A DNA stretch of 64,000 bases from contig NZ_FMYY01000003.1 in the NCBI RefSeq assembly GCF_900101595.1, positions 124,001 through 188,000 on the forward strand, written 5' to 3'. The position numbers and the translations under genes are program-made. The notes beneath the pieces are model-generated. The model did not search any database. It was not told the DNA's origin and saw only the letters and a program-made list of their open reading frames with translations. This document shows, piece by piece, positions 1 to 8,073 of the stretch. This DNA comes from Paenibacillus sp. cl123 (GTDB taxonomy: Bacteria > Bacillota > Bacilli > Paenibacillales > NBRC-103111). Position 1 is the stretch's first letter, and each line of letters opens with the position of its first letter.

Positions 1-196
1 GGAGTGCATCCGCGAAGGCAAGCAGCCGATCAGCCCGGCTCTCTCGGGACTGACGAGCAACCTGGTGCTTGACGCAATCTACGAATCTTCGCGTACCGGC
101 CATGAGGTCGTGCTGGACTGGAGCATGCTGGAGCAGTCTTCGGCACAAGCCGAGGCGGAAGTTGCAGTGGCGGCCGGCGAGGGGGGAGCCGTATGA
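1..196 (+). CDS. Gfo/Idh/MocA-family oxidoreductase, C-terminal fragment
   Basis: The reading frame is open from the left edge (frame of base 2) to a TGA at 194-196. The 64 visible residues include the stretch PISPALSGLTSNLVLDAIYE and an Ala/Glu-rich tail. A helix of the type NLVLDAIYESSRTG is usual near the C-terminus of NAD(P)-dependent Gfo/Idh/MocA oxidoreductases, which dehydrogenate sugars and inositols. The Rossmann domain lies outside the window, so the assignment rests on this tail and on the next gene. The stop overlaps the next ATG in an ATGA junction, pointing to translational coupling. Confidence 0.6.
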   Translation, partial: ECIREGKQPISPALSGLTSNLVLDAIYESSRTGHEVVLDWSMLEQSSAQAEAEVAVAAGEGGAV

Positions 197-1032
197 AACG
201 CGGGTTAACGAGAGCAGGTCTTGGCGACGCGGGTACGACGGAGTCCTTTATCGCGCGCGCTGCGGCTTACGGTTTCCAGACGGTTGACCTGGGAGCGCAG
301 GAGCTGGCTGATCCCGAGCAGGCGGCAAGCATCGGCGCGAGCCTCAAGCAGCATGGCATAGAAGCCGGATCGTTCGGCTTGCCGGTAGAGTGGCGGAAAA
401 CGGATGAAGCGTTCCGCGCCGGACTGCCGCTGCTGGCCGCGGCTGCGGCCGGGGCCGCTTCGATCGGATGCCTGCGCTGCTGCACCTATATTTTGCCGTC
501 GACAGATGAGCTGCCCGCGCCTTTCCTGGCGAAAGCAACTACGCGGCTGAGAATTTGCGCCCAGCTGCTGGGCGCGTACGGAATCCGGCTGGGTCTGGAA
601 TTTGTCGGTCCGCATCATCTGCGGACCCGGTGGCAGCATCCGTTCCTGTGGACGATGGACGATACGCTGGCCTGGATTGACGCGATTGGCGAGCCGAATG
701 TGGGGCTGCTGTTCGACGTGTACCATGCCTACACGACCGGGCTGGCCCCGGCTGAGCTGGACCGGCTGACGGCAGCGCAGGTCGTTCACGTGCATATCAA
801 CGATGCGCCGGACGTGCCGGTCGAAGCTGTGCTGGACAATGAGCGTCTGTACACCGGCGAAGGCGTCATTGACGCAGCCGCGTACTTGCAGGCGCTGCAG
901 CGTATCGGCTATGACGGGCCGGTTGCGCAGGAAGTACTGCTGCCCGCAGCGCCGACCGATTCGGTGGAGGCGCTGCTGGAGAGGTCGAAGGCCGGCTTTG
1001 ACCGGGTATTCACGGCAGCGGGATTGGTGTAG
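193..1032 (+). CDS. Sugar phosphate isomerase/epimerase (xylose-isomerase-like TIM barrel)
   Basis: A 279-residue protein of the AP-endonuclease-2/xylose-isomerase-like TIM-barrel superfamily. Recognisable pieces are GLEFVGPHHL (about residues 134-143, with a metal-ligand Glu), GLLFDVYHAY (about 174-183) and VVHVHINDAP (about 197-206), followed by a late Gly-Glu-Gly stretch and a Glu near GPVAQEVL. These match the Glu/Asp/His/Glu metal site of the family. The substrate cannot be read from sequence; relatives act on inositol derivatives, keto sugars and tagatose/psicose. ATGA overlap with the preceding oxidoreductase makes them one operon, probably for a cyclitol or rare sugar. It may be the last gene of the operon. 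Confidence 0.8.
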   Translation: MKRGLTRAGLGDAGTTESFIARAAAYGFQTVDLGAQELADPEQAASIGASLKQHGIEAGSFGLPVEWRKTDEAFRAGLPLLAAAAAGAASIGCLRCCTYILPSTDELPAPFLAKATTRLRICAQLLGAYGIRLGLEFVGPHHLRTRWQHPFLWTMDDTLAWIDAIGEPNVGLLFDVYHAYTTGLAPAELDRLTAAQVVHVHINDAPDVPVEAVLDNERLYTGEGVIDAAAYLQALQRIGYDGPVAQEVLLPAAPTDSVEALLERSKAGFDRVFTAAGLV

Positions 1033-1045
1033 CGGCGCCGGTTGG

Positions 1046-1085
1046 CGTCCGGGTGTCCGGGTGTCCGGGTGTCCGGCTGTCTGGC
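1046..1085 (+). repeat. Short 8-bp tandem repeat (TGTCCGGG)
   Basis: Five consecutive copies of an 8-bp unit, TGTCCGGG with the last copies drifting to TGTCCGGC and TGTCTGGC, begin just after the isomerase stop. No gene covers them. They look like a slippage-type simple repeat. The rest of 1033-1381 carries a terminator and no convincing gene. Confidence 0.75.
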
Positions 1086-1246
1086 TGCGAGCCGGACGGC
1101 GCGGTGGCGCGCGGGAGATACCGGGCGGTGTTTCCGGTGATCTCCGAATGGTTTCGGCGGTTCGCCGGACAAATAAACGAAGCGGGCCCGGTCTCCGTGC
1201 AAACGGCGGGTCCGCTTTTCAAATTTCCCCGTTTGGACGACAAACA

Positions 1247-1285
1247 GGACCCTTTACCCGCATAGCGGAGTGAAGGGTCCCTTTT
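1247..1285 (+). terminator. Rho-independent terminator
   Basis: GGACCCTTTA (1247-1256) pairs with TGAAGGGTCC (1271-1280) and is followed by CTTTTAAAT. It lies about 215 bases after the isomerase stop and probably ends that operon. Confidence 0.65.
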
Positions 1286-1381
1286 AAATAGAAAACTCCG
1301 TTTTTCTGCGCCTCTGGACCTTGCCGTTTATGGAATGAATAGGTATAGTGGTGGCGGGAGGCGATTTATATTCAAATTAGG

Positions 1382-1876
1382 ATGAGCCGTGATTTATTCC
1401 ATTCCTTCGAAGACAAGGAGCTGAGCCAAGCTTGCATCGGAGAGGTGCTGCGCGGTCTGCGGGGTCAAAGCCCCGAGAAGAAGCTGGAGGTTTACCGGGC
1501 TTTGACAGCCGGGCAGCGGGCGCTATTTATGTTCCATGTGTGGCATGACCATGCCTGCCATTCAGCCGACGAGCTGTACGCCTGGAGCGCTCAGCTTATC
1601 AGCGAACAGTCAACTTGGGCGGAGATCAGGCAGGGCCTTGCCTACTTCGGAGCTCTCGAGCTTCTTCAGGTGATGGATGAGCTGGAGCTTATGATCGGGG
1701 CGGCAGACGGAGAGCGTGAGAAGCCTTCCATACTTGATCTTGACCGGCATCCGCAGCTTCGCGAAGAGCTGAACCGCGTGATGGCCGGCTTTCAACAGGC
1801 CGCCGAGGAAGCCAAGCGGCGGATCGGCTTGCATGTGCGGGCTAATCCCGGGCAGTTTGTGGAGCTGGTTGGCTAG
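1382..1876 (+). CDS. Conserved-looking hypothetical protein, 164 aa
   Basis: I do not recognise a family. The product is mostly helical, acidic and soluble, with no signal peptide or membrane segment. It has a central WHDHACHSADELYAW stretch with two His and a Cys, and an Ala/Glu/Arg-rich C-terminal helix. The frame has the codon use of its neighbours and is closed by a terminator 40 bases later, which supports it being a real single-gene unit. The ATG has only a weak ribosome site, so the start is uncertain. No operon partner is visible. Confidence 0.55.
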   Translation: MSRDLFHSFEDKELSQACIGEVLRGLRGQSPEKKLEVYRALTAGQRALFMFHVWHDHACHSADELYAWSAQLISEQSTWAEIRQGLAYFGALELLQVMDELELMIGAADGEREKPSILDLDRHPQLREELNRVMAGFQQAAEEAKRRIGLHVRANPGQFVELVG

Positions 1877-1918
1877 TGAGCGATTGGATTAAACGAGCTT
1901 ATATAGAGCTGGACCAGG

Positions 1919-1954
1919 AACCGGTATCCGATCTCATTCGGACGCCGGTTTTTT
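1919..1954 (+). terminator. Rho-independent terminator
   Basis: AACCGG pairs with CCGGTT, with an inner CCGA/TCGG helix, and is followed by TTTTG. It lies directly after the hypothetical gene ending at 1876. Confidence 0.8.
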
Positions 1955-2345
1955 GTTCCAAGCTCAGAACATTCAGACCCTTTACGAGGCGAAAGCGAGA
2001 TGGCTGCTCTTCGGTTGAAACAGGGCCTGTCACGGGGCAACTGCACATAAGAAACGCTGGAAGTTTTGCAGCAGCCAGCCGGAAAGCGACTCTGCCCGGT
2101 TTCCCTCATCCCGCCAGAGCGGTAGTGTTGATTATTAGCCCGCCGGCAGTCCTGAAGCACGATTAATGTCTTTTAAGACCGCCGGCGGGCAAGCACGAGC
2201 TGCATGGAAGGCGCGCAGACGGTATGAACCTTCCTTGTCGTCCGGGTTCGGTGGCCTATGAAGTCGGTTGAGCGTACAACGCTCTCACATCCCTGGTATT
2301 CGTCCCTTTCCCCGACTAAGCAGCGCTGCATGCCGGCCGCCTTCG
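1955..2345. other. Intergenic region with a 10-bp inverted repeat
   Basis: No convincing gene here. GCCCGCCGGC (2138-2147) and GCCGGCGGGC (2181-2190) form a perfect 10-bp inverted repeat with a 33-base loop. It sits past the 3' end of the leftward ECF gene, with no T-run in either direction. It could be a transcript-end hairpin or a protein site. Confidence 0.4.
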
Positions 2346-4247
2346 TCAGCGGGTCGCAAGGAGCACGGCCAGCCAGAGCATACCGGCCACAGACAACAGG
2401 GTATCCGTCCAGCTCCAAGCGAGCAGCGAAGGCTGTACAGAGTGGAGGGTGCTGCGGCCGAGGCCCAAGCCTTTCATCTCCATAGCGGTCGTCAAATCCT
2501 CCGCCCGTTGAAATAATGACATCATCAGCGGCACCACGAGAGCCGGGATGTCGCGGACTCTGACGGTGCCGGGGCGCAGAGCGGCTTTGCCTCTGGCCCG
2601 GACGATCAGGGAGAACCGTTCCCACTCGCTCATAATCATCGGAATGAACCGGAAGATAAGCGAAACGGCCAGGGCGAAAGAATCGACGGGCAATCCCGCT
2701 TTATGGAAATAGGAGAGGGCCCAGTTCAATCCTTGCACCATACCGCCGTAGGGAGTAGCCACGGCAAACCATAGGCTGGCAAGGGTGATGACCAGCAGGC
2801 GGTACACATAGAAGGCGGTTGTGGCCGCCTGCTCGGCGGAAAAACCGAATAGGGGCCGGTCGCCGTCAGTCGTCAGTGTCAAGCCGGATAGCGCCACGGA
2901 AAGCAGAAAAAATACAGCCAGCGGCTTCATTACTTTCCGCAGGCTGCTGAAAGCCGACCGCGGCAGCCCTATGAAGCCAAACACTACCGGCAGCAGCGAG
3001 ATCGTGAGTCCAAGCCAGCTCTCCTGCAGCATAGTGCCGATGACCGACAGAACGTAAAGCAGCCATTTGGCCCGCGGATCTGCCCGCCGCAGGAAGGCCG
3101 TTCTCGGCGGCGCAGGTTCCCCGTTTGCTGCAAGCGGCAGCTTCTCCGTGGCTGAGGAAGTGGACTCCGCTTCCCCGGGAAATGAGCCGGCATGCCTGGT
3201 AGCCGCGCCAGCGTCCCCAAGAGCAGAGCCGGTATCGCTGGGAGCCGCCCCTGCGTCCTCAGGAGCAAAGCCGGCACTCCCGGGAGGCGAACCAGCTTCA
3301 CCGGGTGCGCCAAAAGGAGACGGCTGCGCTTCCGAATCCGCCGGATACGGAGCAAAGCGTTCGGCAGCCGCCCAGCCGGCATCTCTGGCCCCTTCCCCGT
3401 GCCCGCGGAATGCCAGTGCCGAAGCGATCGCTTCGGCTGTCTCTTCCGGGGTCAGGCGATCCGGCGGAATCGTTATTCCCTGCGCGCCAAGCGCCTTGGA
3501 CACCGTGACGCAGCCCGGCACGCCGACGCCGGTCCGGAGCAAAAGCTCCGGCTGTGCGCACAGAGCCCGAGGCGTCAGATCGGCGGCGACGTTTCCGTCT
3601 TGCAGAATAACAACCCGATCCGCCAGCGGCAGAAAGGTGTCCAGATCATGCGTCACGATAACTGTGCCGCCTCCGTTCTCACGCCGCTCGCGAATATAGT
3701 CCAGCAGCCCGAGCACGGCTGCGGCTTCGAGGCCGGCCGTCGGCTCGTCCATCAGCATCCAGGCCGGGCCGGCCGCCGCGGTGGTCGCCAGCGCGAGTCT
3801 GCGGCGCTGACCGCCGCTCAGGGTGAACGGCGAACGCTCCGGCGCGAAGGCGTCCGTATGGCCCAAGACGGCGCTGGCGGCGCGCGTGCGCTCTTCTTCT
3901 TCCATGCGGCTCAGCCGGAAGGGACGGAGCGAGTAGGCGAACTCATGGCGAATCGTCCGGGCGAACAGCTGCTGCTCGGGAAATTGAAAGACGAGGCCGA
4001 GCCGCAGCAGCAGGCGGCGATCGGGGCGTCCTTTGCGCCAGAGGGGCGCTCCGTCCAGCCGGACCTCGCCGGATGCTGGCGCGCGGACGCCGGCGAGCAG
4101 CTGCAGCAGGGTGGATTTGCCCGACCCTGTGCGTCCGATCAGCAGGGTAATCGTGCCACCGGACAGGCTGAGATCGAGCGGGTTCAGCAGCAGGCGTTCC
4201 GGATGATCGGGAGCGGCTGCCGAAGCCTGGATCAGCGACAAAGTCAT
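2346..4247 (-). CDS. Fused ECF transporter ATPase and transmembrane T component (EcfA-EcfT)
   Basis: One polypeptide of 633 residues joins two ECF transporter subunits that are usually separate. The N-terminal ABC ATPase shows Walker A GRTGSGKST, Q-loop FQFPEQQLF, signature LSGGQRRR, Walker B LMDEPTAGLE and an H-loop VTHD. A low-complexity linker of 7-residue repeats follows, then a membrane EcfT domain with several hydrophobic helices. EcfT coupling motifs are seen as RARGKAAL and MEMKGLG; the second departs from the usual Ala-Arg-Gly. The ATG at 4247 is chosen because it overlaps the upstream TGA (ATGA) and has GGGAGG upstream. It energises substrate uptake at the membrane. The divergent bioY suggests biotin. 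Confidence 0.88.
   Translation of the reverse strand: MTLSLIQASAAAPDHPERLLLNPLDLSLSGGTITLLIGRTGSGKSTLLQLLAGVRAPASGEVRLDGAPLWRKGRPDRRLLLRLGLVFQFPEQQLFARTIRHEFAYSLRPFRLSRMEEEERTRAASAVLGHTDAFAPERSPFTLSGGQRRRLALATTAAAGPAWMLMDEPTAGLEAAAVLGLLDYIRERRENGGGTVIVTHDLDTFLPLADRVVILQDGNVAADLTPRALCAQPELLLRTGVGVPGCVTVSKALGAQGITIPPDRLTPEETAEAIASALAFRGHGEGARDAGWAAAERFAPYPADSEAQPSPFGAPGEAGSPPGSAGFAPEDAGAAPSDTGSALGDAGAATRHAGSFPGEAESTSSATEKLPLAANGEPAPPRTAFLRRADPRAKWLLYVLSVIGTMLQESWLGLTISLLPVVFGFIGLPRSAFSSLRKVMKPLAVFFLLSVALSGLTLTTDGDRPLFGFSAEQAATTAFYVYRLLVITLASLWFAVATPYGGMVQGLNWALSYFHKAGLPVDSFALAVSLIFRFIPMIMSEWERFSLIVRARGKAALRPGTVRVRDIPALVVPLMMSLFQRAEDLTTAMEMKGLGLGRSTLHSVQPSLLAWSWTDTLLSVAGMLWLAVLLATR
3169..3312 (-). 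repeat. 21-bp tandem repeats encoding the EcfA-EcfT linker
   Basis: Six 21-bp units plus a partial seventh encode heptapeptides such as GSPPGSA, GFAPEDA, GAAPSDT, GSALGDA, GAATRHA and GSFPGEA. The frame is kept because 21 is a multiple of three. The repeats form a flexible Gly/Ala/Pro-rich tether between ATPase and membrane domain. Confidence 0.85.
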
Positions 4248-5206
4248 AGCGGGCTGACCTCCCTGCGCAGCGGATGGCAAGCCTGCAGCGCCGCCGCCAA
4301 TTGATCGGCCTGCAATGGGCAGCCCTCCACCGCGATGCCGCGTTCACGAAGCGCCTTCACCGTCCGGACGACGTAAGGAGGCTCCAGCGCGAGACGTTCG
4401 CAAGGCGCTGGCTGCAGCACAGCTGAAGCTGTCTGCCGGCCCGATATACCGCTTCGAGCATCCGGCCGGTCATTTCCGGCGCATACGCTCGAAGCTTCTC
4501 CAGAGCGGGACAGGAGCAGTCCGGCCGGCTCGCTATAGAAAAATGCTTCCGGCGTTCCGTCGAAAGCCAGCTCTCCCGCTTGGAGCGCTATAATCCGTTC
4601 GGCGGCCGCGGCTTCCTCCATCCGGTGCGTGATCCAGATGATGGTCGCGCCCTGGCTGTGAGCGGCTTTCACCAGCTCAAGCATGTGCTCGCGCGTATGA
4701 GGGTCCAGCATGGCCGTCGCTTCGTCGAGCAGAAGACCGTCCGGCCGTGCGGCCAGCGCCAGCGCGATATTAACGAGCTGTCGCTGCCCGCCGGACAGCG
4801 AGGAAAAAGGCGTTCCCGGGGCCAGCCGCAGTCCGACCTGAAGCAGCGCGGCTTGGCGGACGGCCGCCAACTGCTCGGCGTTATCGTATAGCTGCCGAAG
4901 CGTTAGAGCGAATTCTTCCTCGACCGTATCCCCGAGAACTTGGGTATCAGGCTGCTGGAGCACGCCGCGCAGCTTCGAATTCTCCTGCATCGCCAAGCTG
5001 CCGCGGGAGAGGGGACAAAGCCCGAGCATGACGCTGGCGAGGGTGCTCTTGCCGCTGCCGTTCGGCCCGACGAGGGCTACAAACTCGCCTTGGCGGATAT
5101 CCAGGGTGATGTCGCTCAATGCTTTGCGGCCGCCGCCAGATCCGGACTCGGAGGAAAATTGCACGGCGGCTTGCCGCATGGAAAGAAACAGGGGAGAGAA
5201 GCTCAT
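4244..5206 (-). CDS. ECF transporter ATP-binding subunit (EcfA1-like)
   Basis: A 320-residue ABC ATPase with Walker A GPNGSGKST, Q-loop region LQQPDTQVLGDTVEEE, signature LSGGQRQLVNIA, Walker B LLLDEATAMLD and switch WITHRMEE. The QQPDxQ form is typical of cobalt/vitamin ECF ATPases. It would pair with the ATPase half of the fused downstream gene to make the heterodimeric motor. The ATG at 5206 is preferred over a GTG at 5224 because AAAGGA lies 9 bases before it. It overlaps the downstream gene by four bases, so the two are translated together. The C-terminal 80 residues after the ATPase fold have no clear domain. Confidence 0.88.
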   Translation of the reverse strand: MSFSPLFLSMRQAAVQFSSESGSGGGRKALSDITLDIRQGEFVALVGPNGSGKSTLASVMLGLCPLSRGSLAMQENSKLRGVLQQPDTQVLGDTVEEEFALTLRQLYDNAEQLAAVRQAALLQVGLRLAPGTPFSSLSGGQRQLVNIALALAARPDGLLLDEATAMLDPHTREHMLELVKAAHSQGATIIWITHRMEEAAAAERIIALQAGELAFDGTPEAFFYSEPAGLLLSRSGEASSVCAGNDRPDARSGISGRQTASAVLQPAPCERLALEPPYVVRTVKALRERGIAVEGCPLQADQLAAALQACHPLRREVSPL

Positions 5207-5218
5207 CGCAAAAAATCC

Positions 5219-5286
5219 TTTCACAGGCTGGAAGTTTATGCTACAATCCTGATTGTTAACCGAAATGAATGAAAAATGGTTAACGA
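5219..5286 (+). promoter_or_regulatory. bioY promoter with BirA-type biotin operator
   Basis: TTTCAC (5219-5224), 17 bases, TACAAT (5242-5247) reads as a sigma-A promoter. TTGTTAACC (5253-5261) and GGTTAACGA (5278-5286) form an inverted repeat separated by 16 bases, with one mismatch between arms. This fits the known Firmicutes BirA operator (TTGTTAAC-N-GTTAACAA). It lies at the expected transcription start, so biotin-loaded BirA should block bioY. The left end is only 47 bases from the divergent ecfA start, so that operon may share control. Confidence 0.8.
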
Positions 5287-5330
5287 ATAATCTTTCTCTA
5301 CCATACCAAAATCAGGAGGATTACACAATC

Positions 5331-5918
5331 ATGAAACTGACGCTTCGCGGAATCGTATTTAGCGCTCTATTCGCTGCTTTACTTGTGTTGTTCGGCTATA
5401 TCAGCATCCCGCTCGGTTTTACGCCGGTGCCGATTACACTGCAAACGTTGGCTGTTATGCTGGCAGGAGCGCTGCTCGGGCCGCTGTACGGCTTCTTAAG
5501 TGTTACCCTGGTCATTGTGCTGACCGCTCTCGGCTTCCCTCTGCTGCATGGGGTGGGGGGATTGCAGGCGCTGCTCGGGCCAACCGGAGGCTATATTTTC
5601 ATGTGGCCTTTCTCCGCGCTGTTGATTGGCTTGCTGCTGCCGCGCATCAAGCTCAGCGGCTTGGCCGGTTATGCATCGGCGTTTGCCGTCCTGCTTGTAT
5701 TCGGCTCTTGGCTGCTGTATGTCAGCGGAGTGCCTTGGCTGGCCCAAGCGACCGGTATAACGCTTGAGAAGGCGATGATTGGAGGCTGCTACCCGTACCT
5801 GCTGGGCGATGCGATCAAAGCGGCTGCGGCGCTCGTCATTACGATTCCGCTCCGTCAAGTATTTCCGGCCGAACGGCTGACGGGGACAGCAGGGGGGAAG
5901 GTCGTCACGCTGGACTAA
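5331..5918 (+). CDS. bioY: Biotin ECF transporter substrate-binding component BioY
   Basis: A 195-residue integral membrane protein of the BioY S-component family, which binds biotin and works with an EcfA/EcfT module. Landmarks are the N-terminal segment YISIPLGFTPVPITLQTLAV, then LGPLYGFLSV and LGPTGGYIFMWPFSALLIG; these FTPVPITLQT and PTGGY motifs are highly characteristic. About six hydrophobic segments are seen. The ATG at 5331 has AGGAGG 10 bases upstream; the upstream in-frame ATGs would lie inside the BirA operator. Divergent from the ECF energising genes. Confidence 0.93.
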   Translation: MKLTLRGIVFSALFAALLVLFGYISIPLGFTPVPITLQTLAVMLAGALLGPLYGFLSVTLVIVLTALGFPLLHGVGGLQALLGPTGGYIFMWPFSALLIGLLLPRIKLSGLAGYASAFAVLLVFGSWLLYVSGVPWLAQATGITLEKAMIGGCYPYLLGDAIKAAAALVITIPLRQVFPAERLTGTAGGKVVTLD

Positions 5919-5984
5919 GCTGCTCTTGGCAGTCAAGCCGGGCCAAGCCGGGCCGACTGCCGCCATACACGTCTGCATAGAAAA

Positions 5985-6016
5985 AAGGACCTGCCGCTGA
6001 GGCCAGGTCCTTATTA
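5985..6016. terminator. Bidirectional terminator between bioY and motB
   Basis: AAGGACCTG (5985-5993) pairs with CAGGTCCTT (6004-6012), with an A-run before and a T-rich tail after. It serves the convergent bioY and motB transcripts. Confidence 0.85.
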
Positions 6017-6053
6017 CATTTTCGGCAACCGGAATGTCTTTTATAACGAACGG

Positions 6054-6857
6054 TTACTTAGGCACGTCCTTGATTTGCGGCGACTTGACGCTGCGCAGGA
6101 TACTGACTTCCACTCTGCGGTTTTTGGCTTTGCCCTCTGTCGTATCATTCGTATCGATAGGGTGATATTCCCCATAGCCGATCGAACGGAAACGCTCAGG
6201 TCCGACTTGGGCGTTTTCCAGCAAAATTTTCATGAAATTCAGCGCACGCTTGGAGCTGAGATCCCAGTTGGTCTCAAATGCGGCCGTGCCGATCGGCACG
6301 TTGTCCGTATGGCCGGCAACTTCGATCCGGTAATTCGGATACTGGGCCAGCATATCGGAGATGGCGACCGCCAGCAGCTTGGCTTCGGGCTTGACGTTCG
6401 CCGATCCGGAGGCAAAAAGCGCGTTGTCGCGGATCGTAATCATAAGCAAATCCTCGGTTAGCTTCGTATCCAACTGGGCGGACAAGCTGTTAGCATTAAT
6501 ATATTCGTCCAGCTTTTCCTTAAGCTGCTCCAGATCCTTCTGTTCCTTCTGCAGCTGCTGTTGCTCGGAGTACGTTTCCTGCGGCTGCGCCGACGTCGGC
6601 TGATCGTATTTCTTGGCCTCCATATTCGGCTCCGTCGAAATCGGAATCAGATTGGAGGACTCGAATGCGCCTACGCCACCCGAGAACGCCTGGTTTAACG
6701 AACGCATGATGCTGTTGTACTTCTTGGAATCCGTCTGGCTGGAGGCGAACAAAATAATAAACAGCGCCAACAGCAGCGTCAGCAGGTCGGCATACGGGAT
6801 GAGCCAGGATTCATCCACATGCTCCTCATGATGCTCGCTATGCTTCTTTTTACTCAT
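6054..6857 (-). CDS. motB: Flagellar motor stator protein MotB
   Basis: A 267-residue stator protein. The cytoplasmic N-terminus is charged (SKKKHSEHHEEH); a single membrane helix follows, in which SWLIPYADLLTLLLALFIIL carries the proton-conducting Asp of MotB. A plug/linker region rich in Gln/Glu comes next, then a C-terminal OmpA-like peptidoglycan-binding domain with VAGHTDNVPI and NWDLSSKRALNFM, and NRRVEV near the end. With MotA it forms the ion channel anchored to the wall that drives flagellar rotation. The ATG at 6857 starts inside the end of motA (8-base overlap), so the pair is coupled. Proton use is inferred; a sodium-type MotS is not excluded. Confidence 0.92.
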   Translation of the reverse strand: MSKKKHSEHHEEHVDESWLIPYADLLTLLLALFIILFASSQTDSKKYNSIMRSLNQAFSGGVGAFESSNLIPISTEPNMEAKKYDQPTSAQPQETYSEQQQLQKEQKDLEQLKEKLDEYINANSLSAQLDTKLTEDLLMITIRDNALFASGSANVKPEAKLLAVAISDMLAQYPNYRIEVAGHTDNVPIGTAAFETNWDLSSKRALNFMKILLENAQVGPERFRSIGYGEYHPIDTNDTTEGKAKNRRVEVSILRSVKSPQIKDVPK

Positions 6858-7644
6858 CCTTGTTCCCCGCTTTGTTATCCTTCTTCTCATCCCGCTGGGA
6901 GGTCGGCACGAAGACCATCAGCTTCTGCTTCACGGCAGTCGAGGAGATGCCGGATTGAATCGAGAGCAGACCTTCGACCATCATAAGGCGGATTTCAACC
7001 TCTTTCTTCGACTTCTGCTTCAGCTTGTTCGCGATCGGATGCCAGAGTACATAGCCGGTAAAAATACCGAGCAGGGTGGCGACGAAGGCGGCGGAGATCA
7101 GATGGCCGAGCGCTTCCACCTCGTTCAGGTTGCTGAGAGCCGCGATCAGACCGACAACCGCCCCGAGAACCCCGAGCGTCGGCGCGTAGGTGCCGGCCTG
7201 CGTGAAGATCTGCGCGCCTGACCGGTGGCGCTCCTGCATGGCATGAATATCTTCCATTAACACGTCGTGGACGAAATCCTGGTCGTTTCCGTCAATGATC
7301 ATTCTCATGCCGTTGCGCAGAAACGGATCTTGAATTTCCTCGACCTTGCTTTCCATCGCAAGCAGCCCTTCGCGGCGCGTAATGGATACCCAGTCCGTGA
7401 ACAGATTGATCAGTTCCATCTTGGGGATCGATTTTTGCTCGGTGAACACAATTTTAAGAAGCTTCGGGAACATCTTCAGCTCCTCAAGCGAGAAGCCGAT
7501 AAACAGCGCCGCCGCCGTCCCGACAATGATGATCATGATGGCTGCGGGATTTGCCAAGGCCGCCGGATTCGCGCCTTTCAGAATCATGCCCACGATAACT
7601 GCAGCGAAGCCTAGAACAAGGCCGATTACGGTTGACTTTTCCAA
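6850..7644 (-). CDS. motA: Flagellar motor stator protein MotA
   Basis: A 264-residue four-helix stator subunit. MEKSTVIGLVLGFAAVIVGM matches the conserved MotA N-terminus, and PTLGVLGAVVGLIAAL is the characteristic third membrane segment with its conserved Pro. A second hydrophobic pair runs through AFVATLLGIFTGYVLWHP. The cytoplasmic loop contains REGLLAME, the region that meets the rotor. A TTG at 7644 is chosen as start because GGAAGGTG lies just upstream and because the product then lines up with known MotA N-termini. First gene of a motA-motB pair; no other flagellar genes are in the window. Confidence 0.9.
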   Translation of the reverse strand: MEKSTVIGLVLGFAAVIVGMILKGANPAALANPAAIMIIIVGTAAALFIGFSLEELKMFPKLLKIVFTEQKSIPKMELINLFTDWVSITRREGLLAMESKVEEIQDPFLRNGMRMIIDGNDQDFVHDVLMEDIHAMQERHRSGAQIFTQAGTYAPTLGVLGAVVGLIAALSNLNEVEALGHLISAAFVATLLGIFTGYVLWHPIANKLKQKSKKEVEIRLMMVEGLLSIQSGISSTAVKQKLMVFVPTSQRDEKKDNKAGNKDE

Positions 7645-7914
7645 GAGAGAAACACCTTCCACACCAGTATTTTTTCGGATTCAGACTTGCATGATGATGG
7701 AAGACTATTTCGACAAAAACTGACACTTCTCCTGCCGGAGCGCATAAAGTTTTTTCATCTTCCTTCACAAAATCGGACGGCAGCACCAGGGGGAATGCCA
7801 GTACGAAAAAGTCCGATCCCGTCAAGCGGCATAACCGGGAGAGCTCGGCATGACCCATCGGAAGCCTGCCTGACGATTAGTTCGGCAGTCATGGTCAGAT
7901 GGGAGGATTGGCCG
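7645..7914. other. Intergenic region upstream of motA
   Basis: No gene is supported. This must hold the leftward motA promoter, but I could not identify a convincing sigma-A or sigma-D box. The short frames here lack ribosome sites. Confidence 0.4.
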
Positions 7915-7952
7915 AAAAAAGACTCTGTACCGATTATATCGGTGACAGAGTC
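7915..7952 (-). terminator. Terminator of the mutarotase gene (leftward)
   Basis: GACTCTGT (7921-7928) and ACAGAGTC (7945-7952) enclose an inner CCGAT/ATCGG helix. An A-run at 7915-7920 becomes a T-run on the minus strand. It lies about 120 bases past the stop of the leftward mutarotase-like gene. Confidence 0.8.
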
Positions 7953-8073
7953 CTGGTTTTGAAGGCTAGGGGATTATTTCTTGTAAAAAAACCGCGGTGG
8001 CAGCGGATGGGGACGGAAAGCAGAAAGCCGTTCAGACTCCTCCTGGGATAGTCGCCGCCGGGGCTAGGCTAAG

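Noticed and set aside
205..795. Long minus-strand frame across the first isomerase gene
   Set aside because: It lies antisense to a clear TIM-barrel gene, has no ribosome site and encodes Arg/Gln-rich sequence typical of a GC-rich shadow frame.
1876..2166. 96-codon plus-strand frame after the hypothetical gene
   Set aside because: It starts by overlapping the previous stop but runs straight through a strong terminator hairpin and resembles no family.
3192..4304. 370-codon plus-strand frame over the ECF genes
   Set aside because: It is antisense to two ABC ATPase motifs and lacks any domain; a GC-bias shadow.
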